DNA of 5,336 bases, from positions 1 through 5,336 of the forward strand of contig JBBSIG010000182.1 in assembly GCA_038232215.1 (NCBI GenBank). The letters run 5' to 3'. Position 1 is the first letter of the stretch, and every line of letters begins with the position of its first letter. This stretch comes from JBBSIG01 sp038232215 (GTDB lineage Bacteria; Actinomycetota; Thermoleophilia; Gaiellales; Gaiellaceae). Both the position numbers and the translations under genes were made by a program. Of this stretch, positions 1-5,336 are shown one piece after another. Below the pieces are notes generated by a model. The model searched no databases. It was not told the origin of the DNA and worked only from the letters and a program-made list of their open reading frames with translations.

Positions 1-1083
1 CTAGACGCCGACCCCGACGGCCGCGCGGACGGCCGCGACTACGCGCTCCTGCTGCTCGGCCTCGATCCCCGCCCAGAGCGGCACCGAGAAGTTCTCGCGT
101 GCGGCGCGCTCGGTCTCGGGGAGCGAGCCCTCGCCGTAGCCCAGGTAGCGGAGCGCGGGCTGCAGATGGAGAGGCGGCTCGTAGTACGTCGCCGTCCCGA
201 CGCCCGCGGCGCGCAGCGAGGCGACGATCCGGTCGCGGTCGGGCGAGCGCGAGACGAACAGGTGGTAGACGTGGCCCGGCTCGTCCTCTGGCGTCTCGAC
301 GAGGTCGCCGAGACCGAGCTCGCGATACCGTCCCGCGGCCTCCCTTCGCGCCTCGTTCCAGCCGTCGAGGCGGGGCAGGAAGACCCGCAGCGCAGCCGCC
401 TGGAGCTCGTCGAGGCGCGAGTTGGTGCCCACGTAGAGGAAGTCCCGCTTGTCCTTCGAGCCGTGGAAGCGGAGCATCCGCACGCGCTCCCCGAGCTCGT
501 CGTCGGTGACGGCGACTAGACCGCCGTCGCCGAGCGCGAACAGGTTCTTCGTCGGGTAGAAGCTGAACGTCGAGGCGACGCCGGTGGTCGCCACGCCGGG
601 CGCGCCGAACGCCTGCGCCGCGTCCTCGACGAGCGGGACGCCGAGCTCCGCCAGCTCCGCCAGGGGAGCCGGTCGGCCGAACAGGTGCACGGGCATGATC
701 GCCTTCGTGCGCGGGGTGATCCGCTCCGCGACGTCCGTCGGATCGAGGTTCAGCGTCGCCGGGTCGATGTCGGCGAACACGGGCGTCGCGCCCGCGCGCG
801 CGATCGCCTCGGCCGTCGCGTAGAACGTGAAGGCGGGGCAGACGACCTCGTCTCCGGGCCCGATCTCGAGCGCGTTCAGCACGAGCACGATCGCGTCGGT
901 GCCGTTGCCGACCCCGACCGTCTGCGTGACGCCGAGGCGGGCCGCGGCCTCTCGCTCGAAGGCCTCGACGTTCGGCCCGAGGACGAAGACGCCGCGCTCG
1001 AGAACGTCGGCGAAGACCTGCTCGAGCTCGGGGATCAGCGGTGCGTACTGCGCCTTGACGTCAACGAGCGGAATCTTCGGCAC
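1..1083 (-). CDS. DegT/DnrJ/EryC1/StrS family PLP-dependent aminotransferase (sugar aminotransferase)
   Basis: Complete 360-residue protein, a normal length for this family. These cytosolic fold-type I enzymes usually transfer an amino group from glutamate to a keto-sugar nucleotide for glycan or secondary-metabolite sugars. The N-terminus (PKIPLVDVKAQY) is the classic family opening. GNGTDA (residues 59-64) is the cofactor phosphate-binding loop, VEDAAQ (152-157) carries the Asp (D154) that contacts the pyridine nitrogen, and SFYPTKNL (174-181) carries the Schiff-base lysine K179. GTNSRLDELQAA (219-230) is the conserved segment from the dimer partner. All key residues are intact. The start is GTG, chosen because it gives the family N-terminus; I see no good Shine-Dalgarno sequence in front of it. 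The start overlaps the end of the DedA gene by 23 bp, so translation may depend on coupling. The stop codon is the first three bases of the window. The exact sugar substrate cannot be read from sequence; WbpE/FdtB-like 3-amino sugar enzymes are similar. Confidence 0.93.
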   Translation of the reverse strand: MPKIPLVDVKAQYAPLIPELEQVFADVLERGVFVLGPNVEAFEREAAARLGVTQTVGVGNGTDAIVLVLNALEIGPGDEVVCPAFTFYATAEAIARAGATPVFADIDPATLNLDPTDVAERITPRTKAIMPVHLFGRPAPLAELAELGVPLVEDAAQAFGAPGVATTGVASTFSFYPTKNLFALGDGGLVAVTDDELGERVRMLRFHGSKDKRDFLYVGTNSRLDELQAAALRVFLPRLDGWNEARREAAGRYRELGLGDLVETPEDEPGHVYHLFVSRSPDRDRIVASLRAAGVGTATYYEPPLHLQPALRYLGYGEGSLPETERAARENFSVPLWAGIEAEQQERVVAAVRAAVGVGV

Positions 1084-1744
1084 GGCCCGGGAGTCTAGAC
1101 GAGCGTCTGCGCCGGGCGATGAGCGCGGCCACGCCGGCGAGCACGGCGACCGCGACGGCGTAGTCGACGAAGCGGAAGTCCTCGTGGAAGCGCTCGTAGC
1201 TCGCTCCGACGGCCCAGCCCACCCCGCACAGGGCGAACGCCCAGACCGCCGACCCGGCGAGCGTCAGCCACGTGTAGCGGCCGAGGGGAGCCCGGAAGAC
1301 CCCGGCCGGGATCGAGATGAACGAGCGCACGACGGGCGTGATCCTTCCGAGGAACACGGCCGCGTCGCCGTAGCGCTCGAACCAGCGCTCCGCGCGGTCG
1401 AGCTTGTGCGCGTCGAGGTGGAGCCAGCGCCCGCGTCGCTCGAGCAGCGGGCGGCCTCCGTGTGCGCCGATTCCCCAGCCGATGAGCGAGCCGAGCGTGT
1501 AACCGACCGTCCCGGCGAGCGCCATCGCGACGAACGCCCAGAACGGCGTCGAGATGCGCGAGCCGAACAGGGAGACGTGCTGACTCGCGAACGCGCCGGC
1601 CGCGAGCGCTCCCGCGTAGACCATCACCAGCTCGCTCGCGGCGGGAAACACCGCGTCCACGAGCATGAGCACGAAGACCGCGTACAGGCCGTGATCGCCG
1701 ATGAACGAGGTGAGCGACCCGGACAGGCTCGCGAGCGGCACCAC
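1061..1744 (-). CDS. DedA family (SNARE-associated/VTT domain) integral membrane protein
   Basis: Complete 227-residue protein, the usual DedA size. DedA proteins are inner-membrane proteins linked to membrane homeostasis; some members are undecaprenyl-phosphate or phospholipid translocases. Hydrophobic segments lie at about 18-50, 66-93, 128-150, 157-180 and 193-210. The first family motif is visible as PAASELVMVYAGALA (about 34-48), with the conserved Glu at 38. The second is GRITPVVRSF (133-142), with G133, R134, P137 and R140, followed by IPAG (145-148) and a Gly/Trp-containing segment ending near W168, as expected. The C-terminus is a short basic tail (RRRRSSR). The start is taken as GTG at 1744; the next codon is also GTG, so the start could be one codon later. 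It begins 6 bp after the phosphodiester glycosidase-domain gene, and its last 23 bp overlap the aminotransferase gene, so the three are probably one operon. The lipid substrate is unknown; a link to carrier-lipid recycling for surface glycans is inference from the neighbours. Confidence 0.92.
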   Translation of the reverse strand: MVPLASLSGSLTSFIGDHGLYAVFVLMLVDAVFPAASELVMVYAGALAAGAFASQHVSLFGSRISTPFWAFVAMALAGTVGYTLGSLIGWGIGAHGGRPLLERRGRWLHLDAHKLDRAERWFERYGDAAVFLGRITPVVRSFISIPAGVFRAPLGRYTWLTLAGSAVWAFALCGVGWAVGASYERFHEDFRFVDYAVAVAVLAGVAALIARRRRSSRLPGRAEDSAR

Positions 1745-1750
1745 GCGAGC

Positions 1751-3472
1751 CTAGCGGCGCACGACGAACGGCCGGGCCAGATCCACCTCGCCGAGCTCGT
1801 TCGTGGCGATCACCCGCAGGACGTAGCGGCCGGCGAACGTCACCTGCCCGCGCCCGTCCTTCCCCCGCCAGCTCGCGTGCTTCGGTCCGGGCTGCAGGTC
1901 GGAGGCGAAGAAGTTCTTCACGACTACCCCGGCCCGCGTCTCCACGCGCGCGACCACCCGCGCCGGGTGCGCGAGCGTGAAGCTCGAGCGGAGCACGCCG
2001 TCCGGCACGCTCAGCGTCGGGTCGACCGTGAGCGAGGCGAGGGTGTTGTTGACCGAGAAGGGCCGCGAGGCGGTCGAGCTCTCGCCCCGATCGTCGACAG
2101 CGCTCACCTCGAGCCGCCACGGGCCCTCGAGCTCTGGCGTGCCGTCCTCCCTCGTCGCCGGCCAGGCGAAGCGGTAGCTGCCCGGTGCGCGCAGGCCGGC
2201 GTCGAGTGGGCGGGCGACCCGATCCGGCCCCACGAGACTCGCGGTGACGGTCGAAGGGCGCGCGACCTTGTAGGAGAACGACTGCGTCTCGTTCACGCCG
2301 TCCCCGTTCGGCGAGACGACGTCCGTGATCGGCGGCGGCGCGTAGACGCCGTAGTAGAAGACGAGCAGGGCCTCGGCCACCTTCCGCTCGCCCCCGGGGT
2401 CCGAGGGGCGGTTCAGGAGGCGGCCGTCGAAGGCCATCGTCGTCGACCCGCCGGCGTCGAGCGCAGTCGCGCTGATCGCACCGAGGCGCGCCATCGTCAC
2501 GGCGAGCTCGAAGTTCGTCATCCCGACGCTGTAGCCCGGCTGCCGCCCGTCCACCGCGACGAGCACGATGCGACCGTCGCCGAGCTGCCCGACCGCGCTA
2601 CGCGGGTTCCGCGGCCCGAGCTGCTCTGTGCTGAAGAGCTCGTTCGCGCGGAAGACAGGCCGGCTCGCGCGGACGAGCACTGGCCCGCCGCCGAGCGCCT
2701 CGGCGACGCCCGACCAGTCGGGCGTGAGCGTGTGGCGGACGACGACGGTGGTCCCTACCGGCGCCTCGGCGCTCAGCTTCGTCGCGCCCGAGCCGCGTGC
2801 CACGAGCACGGCGCCGCCCGCGGGAATCGGGACTCCCCCGTCACCGGGACCGATCTGGGCGACCGGGCCGCTCAGGTCGGTGTTCGGCAACGCGGCGGGA
2901 AACGGCGTCAGCACCGCTTGCACGGCTCCGGGAAGCGCGGGCGTCGACGGCCCCCACGAGGACGTGAAGAGCGCGACGCCGTTCGGGCCCGGGGGCTGGT
3001 TGAGCACGAGCTGGCGCCGCTGTCCCGTACCCCGCCAGATGCCCGTGTAGGCGATCCGGCTCACGCGCAGCGTCCCGTCCGTGGCGATGCCGGTGCTCGA
3101 GCGGTCGGGCGAGGGCGCCCGGTCGAGCGCGCCCGAGCGGATGAGCACGCCTGTCGGATGGCCGTCCGCGGAGTTGAAGAGGTCGCCGTTGACCCCGGCG
3201 ACGGTGGCCTGGCTCGAGACCTGACGCTGCATGGCGGTGACGGTGTCGACGCCGAGGATGGACCCCTGCGAGAGCACGGGCCTGAGCGCGTAGAGCCCGC
3301 CCGGCCGCGGGGCGGTGAGCACGTGGTAGACGACCGGCCCGTGCGACGTGAACGCGACCTCGCGCGCGTAGCTCACTCCCGGCATGAGCAGGAGCTTGCG
3401 GTCGAGCTGCGCCTGCGCGGGCGCGGCGAGGACGAGGGCGAGGAGCCCGGAGATCAGCAGCCTGCGTCGCAT
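1751..3472 (-). CDS. Secreted phosphodiester glycosidase-domain (NAGPA/DUF2233) protein with C-terminal FlgD-like Ig domains
   Basis: Complete 573-residue protein with an ATG start. Residues 1-21 form a Sec signal peptide: MRRR, a Leu/Ala core, then an AQA site with cleavage predicted before Q22. It is therefore exported or cell-surface. The phosphodiester glycosidase domain runs from about 90 to 375. GVNGDLFN (93-100) is followed by HPTGVLIRSG (105-114). The core motif block is NPRSAVGQ (289-296), IVLVAVDGRQPG (302-313), ALDAGGSTTM (337-346) and the final PSDPGGERKVAEALLVF segment (356-372). This domain is related to mammalian N-acetylglucosamine-1-phosphodiester alpha-N-acetylglucosaminidase, and in bacteria is often named exopolysaccharide biosynthesis protein. 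After it, SPNGDGVNE (387-395) opens a FlgD-type Ig-like module to about 475. A second such module follows to the end, with WRGKDGRG..FAGRYVLRV at 535-553. The Ig modules suggest binding or presentation outside the cell. The bacterial substrate is unknown. It is the first gene of a probable operon with the DedA and aminotransferase genes. No strong Shine-Dalgarno is present, only a G-rich stretch before the ATG. Confidence 0.9.
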   Translation of the reverse strand: MRRRLLISGLLALVLAAPAQAQLDRKLLLMPGVSYAREVAFTSHGPVVYHVLTAPRPGGLYALRPVLSQGSILGVDTVTAMQRQVSSQATVAGVNGDLFNSADGHPTGVLIRSGALDRAPSPDRSSTGIATDGTLRVSRIAYTGIWRGTGQRRQLVLNQPPGPNGVALFTSSWGPSTPALPGAVQAVLTPFPAALPNTDLSGPVAQIGPGDGGVPIPAGGAVLVARGSGATKLSAEAPVGTTVVVRHTLTPDWSGVAEALGGGPVLVRASRPVFRANELFSTEQLGPRNPRSAVGQLGDGRIVLVAVDGRQPGYSVGMTNFELAVTMARLGAISATALDAGGSTTMAFDGRLLNRPSDPGGERKVAEALLVFYYGVYAPPPITDVVSPNGDGVNETQSFSYKVARPSTVTASLVGPDRVARPLDAGLRAPGSYRFAWPATREDGTPELEGPWRLEVSAVDDRGESSTASRPFSVNNTLASLTVDPTLSVPDGVLRSSFTLAHPARVVARVETRAGVVVKNFFASDLQPGPKHASWRGKDGRGQVTFAGRYVLRVIATNELGEVDLARPFVVRR

Positions 3473-3587
3473 CGACCCGCCCGCGAGGGTAGCCGACGCA
3501 CGGGGCGGATCAGGTCACGGCTTTACAGGATCTGTACAAGCACGCTCACGGGCTCATAGGCGCGGGGGTACGCCCTGCCCTGCTCTT
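3473..3587. other. Non-coding gap between the hydrolase remnant and the phosphodiester glycosidase-domain gene
   Basis: This is the only sizeable stretch without coding evidence. Read on the minus strand it starts after the TGA of the hydrolase remnant and ends at the ATG at 3472. It is the natural place for the promoter of the three-gene unit downstream. A TTGTAC hexamer (minus strand, 3539-3534) resembles a -35 box, but I found no matching -10 box at 16-19 bp, so no promoter is claimed. I also see no clear intrinsic terminator: a G/C-rich GGG-CGTA-CCC stretch near 3562-3574 has a stem too short to rely on and no T-run. The inverted repeat inside the gap is listed separately. Confidence 0.5.
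3521..3540. promoter_or_regulatory. Short inverted repeat, possible operator or hairpin
   Basis: On the plus strand the left arm is CTTTACAG, the spacer is GAT and the right arm is CTGTACAAG. The arms are perfect complements except for one extra base (C) in the right arm, giving 8 paired positions around a 3-base spacer. It is noticeably richer in A/T than its surroundings. It lies about 50-70 bp upstream of the ATG of the phosphodiester glycosidase-domain gene, and on the minus strand it contains the TTGTAC hexamer noted as a possible -35. This position would suit a repressor or activator site. A small RNA hairpin is the alternative, but no T-run follows, so it is not a standard terminator. 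Function is inferred from position only. Confidence 0.35.
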
Positions 3588-3829
3588 TCAAGGGATGCGA
3601 GCGAGGAAGTCGAGAAGCTCGCCCGCGAGCGCCTCGGGTGCCTCCTCCGCCAGGTGGTGCCCGCAGTCGAGCCGGCCTCCGCGCAGATCGTCCGCCCACC
3701 GCTCCCAGACGGCGAGCGGGTCGCCGTAGAGGGCCTCCAGGTCGTCCCGAAGGGCCCGACCCGCCGTGGCGGACCCGCAGCACCGCCTCGCCCGACGTCG
3801 ACGCGGTCGAGCGAGAAGCCGCCGAACAC
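3588..3829 (-). pseudogene. Internally deleted and frameshifted alpha/beta hydrolase (haloacetate dehalogenase-like)
   Basis: No single frame gives a sensible protein, but three frames in succession read as pieces of one family. From GTG at 3829 comes VFGGFSLDRVDVG. After a one-base shift in the GGG at 3793-3791 comes EAVLRVRHGGSGP (to about 3751). This matches the usual N-terminus of haloacetate dehalogenase-type hydrolases just before the oxyanion-hole HG motif. Then, in the third frame from about 3749, comes RDDLEALYGDPLAVW, followed by ERWADDLRGGRLDCGHHLAE and a final segment ending DFLARIP and TGA (3590-3588). This is the family's C-terminus, including the GHH segment that carries the catalytic His. 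The usual protein is near 290 residues, so about 200 are missing, including the nucleophile Asp region. It sits 18 bp after mqnC, probably once an operon member, and cannot encode an active enzyme. The family reading comes from recalled motifs, not an alignment. Confidence 0.8.
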
Positions 3830-3847
3830 CGGCCTAGCGGAAGCCCC

Positions 3848-4945
3848 TCAGTTCCAGACCTTGACCTCGCGGTAGAGCGTGTCCCGCTGCACGGGCGTCT
3901 TGCCGACCGCCTTGATCAGGTGGATCAGCTCCTCGCGCGAGGTGCAGTACGTCGTTCCCGCGGCCGATACGACGTTCTCCTCGATCATCACGGAGCCCAT
4001 GTCGTCGGCACCGAAGCCGAGCGCGACCTGGCCGATCTTGAGCCCCTGCGTCACCCACGACGACTGGATGTGGTCGACGTTGTCGAGGTAGATGCGGCTG
4101 ACGGCCTGCGTCAGCAGGTACTCGAAGGAGGTCGGATGGCGATCGACCTGCGCGTCGAGACGCGTGCCGTCGGGCTGGAAGGTCCACGAGATGAACGCTC
4201 TGAAGCCGTGCAGCTCGTCCTGGAGCTCGCGGATGCGACGCATGTGCTCGACCCGCTCGGCCAGCGTCTCCACGTGCCCGTACATCATCGTGGCGGTGGT
4301 GGAGATGCCGAGGCGGTGCGCCTCGCGCATCACCCCGAGCCACTCCGCGGTCCTCGTCTTCTTGGGAGCGATGATGTCCCGGACGCGATCGACCAGGATC
4401 TCGGCGCCGCCCCCGGGGATGGAGTCGAGCCCGGCGTCCCGCAGGCGCGCGAGCGTCTCCGGGACGCCGAGCCGCGACCGCCGCGCGATGTGCTGCACCT
4501 CGGGTGGCGAGAGCGCGTGCAGATGGATCGGGTAGCGCGCCTTGATCGAGCGGAAGAGATCCTCGTAGTAGTCGATGCCGAGATCGGGATGGTGCCCGCC
4601 CTGCATGAGCAGGCCGGTCCCCCCGAGCGCGAGCGTCTCCTCGATCTTCTTGAAGATGACCGGCTTCGGCAGCAGGTACGCCTCGCGACGGTCGCCCGGG
4701 CGTCGGTAGAAGGCGCAGAAGTCGCAGTCGGTGACGCAGACGTTCGTGTAGTTGAGGTTGCGATCGACGATGAAGGTGATCCGGTCGGGATCGACCTTGC
4801 GGCGCCGCAGCTCGTCTGCGGCCCGGCCGATCGCCACCAGGTCGCGAGACTCGAGCAGCGCGACAGCGTCACCGTCGTCGAGCCGCTCGCCGTCGAGCGC
4901 CCTCTCGAGCACGGAGGCGACGCCCGCTCCTCGCTCGCGGGTCAC
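3848..4945 (-). CDS. mqnC: Cyclic dehypoxanthinyl futalosine synthase, radical SAM enzyme (MqnC)
   Basis: Complete 365-residue protein, the normal MqnC length. MqnC acts in the cytosol in the futalosine pathway of menaquinone synthesis, converting dehypoxanthine futalosine to its cyclic form by a radical reaction. The N-terminal helical region (1-52) precedes a radical SAM barrel. The cluster motif is NYTNVCVTDCDFCAFYR (65-81), with C70, C74 and C77 in the CxxxCxxC spacing that binds the 4Fe-4S cluster. NYTNVC followed by CAFYR distinguishes MqnC from the related MqnE. Further conserved blocks are LMQGGHHPDLG (113-123), SPPE (146-149), IPGGGAEIL (176-184), TATMMYGHVET (217-227) and GADDMGSVMIEENV (312-325). 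The start is GTG at 4945, which overlaps the mqnA stop by four bases (GTGA), a typical coupled pair. The nearest Shine-Dalgarno-like GAGG is at 4962-4959, 13 bases away and a little far, again suggesting coupling. All key residues are present, so it should be functional. Confidence 0.95.
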   Translation of the reverse strand: MTRERGAGVASVLERALDGERLDDGDAVALLESRDLVAIGRAADELRRRKVDPDRITFIVDRNLNYTNVCVTDCDFCAFYRRPGDRREAYLLPKPVIFKKIEETLALGGTGLLMQGGHHPDLGIDYYEDLFRSIKARYPIHLHALSPPEVQHIARRSRLGVPETLARLRDAGLDSIPGGGAEILVDRVRDIIAPKKTRTAEWLGVMREAHRLGISTTATMMYGHVETLAERVEHMRRIRELQDELHGFRAFISWTFQPDGTRLDAQVDRHPTSFEYLLTQAVSRIYLDNVDHIQSSWVTQGLKIGQVALGFGADDMGSVMIEENVVSAAGTTYCTSREELIHLIKAVGKTPVQRDTLYREVKVWN

Positions 4946-5336
4946 GCCGGCACCCGTTCCTCGTGGACGAAGCGAAGCTCCGGGACGCGCTCGAGCTCAC
5001 CGACGTCGCGGGCCAGCTCCAGGAAGGTGTAGAGGCCGGCGCGCTCCCTGGGCCCGAAGCTGTAGCGGAGCTTCTCGAAATAGCGGGCGAGGAAGCCGGC
5101 CGGGTAGCCGTAGCGGGCGCTCGCCTCGTGCGCCAGCTTCTCCGGCTCGGCCCGCGCGAGGCGCACGGACGCGACGAGCGCGTCCTGCAGCTCCGTCAGC
5201 CCCGCCGGCGGCGGGTCGGGGCACGCCCACACGGCGAAGACCATCGGCAGGCCCGTCCGCTCCAGCCAGAGCCGGCCGAGGTCATGGTGCGGCGTCGGAT
5301 CCTCGAACGAGCTCTTCAGCGCGGCGTCGCCGATCA
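4942..5336 (-). CDS. mqnA: Chorismate dehydratase (MqnA), C-terminal part, cut by window edge
   Basis: Only the last 130 residues are in the window; the 5' end and start lie beyond position 5336. MqnA removes water from chorismate to give 3-[(1-carboxyvinyl)oxy]benzoate, the first committed step of futalosine-dependent menaquinone synthesis. The visible part opens in frame with IGDAAL and then has HHDLGRLWLERTGLPMVFAV (visible residues 16-35), which is the characteristic MqnA block (GDxAL, DLGxxW, TGLPxVFAxWA). The following helical region includes RYFEKLRYSFGPRERAGL and TFLELARDVGEL, as in the family C-terminus. An ATG occurs at 5244, but it falls inside the conserved TGLPM segment, so it is internal and not the start. 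The stop overlaps the mqnC start, supporting one transcript. The protein belongs to the periplasmic-binding-protein-like fold. Assignment is supported by both motif match and the adjacent mqnC. Confidence 0.92.
   Translation of the reverse strand, partial: IGDAALKSSFEDPTPHHDLGRLWLERTGLPMVFAVWACPDPPPAGLTELQDALVASVRLARAEPEKLAHEASARYGYPAGFLARYFEKLRYSFGPRERAGLYTFLELARDVGELERVPELRFVHEERVPA

Noticed and set aside
1093..1100. Perfect palindrome GTCTAGAC between the DedA and aminotransferase genes
   Set aside because: Eight bases is short enough to arise by chance, and it lies within the DedA coding sequence with no other sign of a binding site.
1095..2120. Minus-strand 341-codon open frame overlapping DedA and the end of the glycosidase gene
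   Set aside because: It is an Arg/Ala-rich out-of-frame reading of the two real genes, with no membrane segments or motifs.
827..3559. Very long plus-strand open frame of 910 codons opposite the DedA and phosphodiester glycosidase genes
   Set aside because: Its product is dominated by Arg, Glu, His, Asp and Ala with no recognisable fold, and the opposite strand encodes well-supported proteins with intact motifs. Long antisense open frames are expected in GC-rich DNA because stop codons are rare there.
3562..3587. Possible intrinsic terminator after the hydrolase remnant
   Set aside because: The GGG-CGTA-CCC stem is only about three pairs long and is not followed by a T-run.
3554..3829. Intact 91-residue small protein starting MFGGFSLDRVD
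   Set aside because: Only the first ~13 residues make family sense. After the GGG at 3793-3791 the frame becomes Pro/Arg/Thr-rich, while the adjacent frames continue a hydrolase, so it is better read as part of a pseudogene.
3638..5032. Plus-strand 464-codon open frame opposite mqnC
   Set aside because: It is antisense to a gene with a clear radical SAM motif set, and its translation is low-complexity and charged with no family features.

Overview
All convincing genes in this GC-rich window lie on the minus strand, so transcription runs from high to low coordinates. The codon bias is strongly G/C in third positions. Most starts look like GTG: mqnC, the DedA gene, the aminotransferase and the hydrolase remnant. 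The mixture of a futalosine-type menaquinone pathway, very high GC and the style of the surface-protein genes fits an actinobacterium, plausibly the Thermoleophilia/Gaiellales/Solirubrobacterales group. That placement is an inference from gene content and not a demonstrated assignment.

Region 1 (5336 down to 3848) holds the 3' end of mqnA (chorismate dehydratase, cut by the window edge) followed by mqnC (cyclic dehypoxanthinyl futalosine synthase, radical SAM). The two overlap by four bases (GTGA). Together they are the first and third steps of the futalosine route to menaquinone. MqnB and MqnD, the second and fourth steps, are not in view.

Region 2 (3829 down to 3588) is a broken gene. It has the N-terminal ~25 residues and the C-terminal ~53 residues of an alpha/beta hydrolase of the haloacetate dehalogenase-like type, joined directly. 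The catalytic middle is missing, and a one-base frameshift lies in the N-terminal part. It sits 18 bp behind mqnC, in the position of a third operon gene.

Region 3 (3587 down to 3473) is a ~115 bp non-coding gap with a small AT-richer inverted repeat at 3521-3540. This is the most likely place for the control region of the next genes.

Region 4 (3472 down to 1) is a tightly packed three-gene unit. It encodes a secreted phosphodiester glycosidase-domain (NAGPA/DUF2233) protein with C-terminal FlgD-like Ig domains, a DedA-family membrane protein, and a DegT/DnrJ/EryC1/StrS-type PLP aminotransferase of nucleotide-sugar pathways. The gaps are 6 bp and then a 23 bp overlap. A shared role in envelope or surface glycan/lipid metabolism is plausible but inferred only from co-location.

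I saw no RNA genes, CRISPR arrays, insertion sequences or phage genes. No wholly new system is evident. The points most worth a second look are the internally deleted hydrolase and the short inverted repeat upstream of the surface-protein unit.
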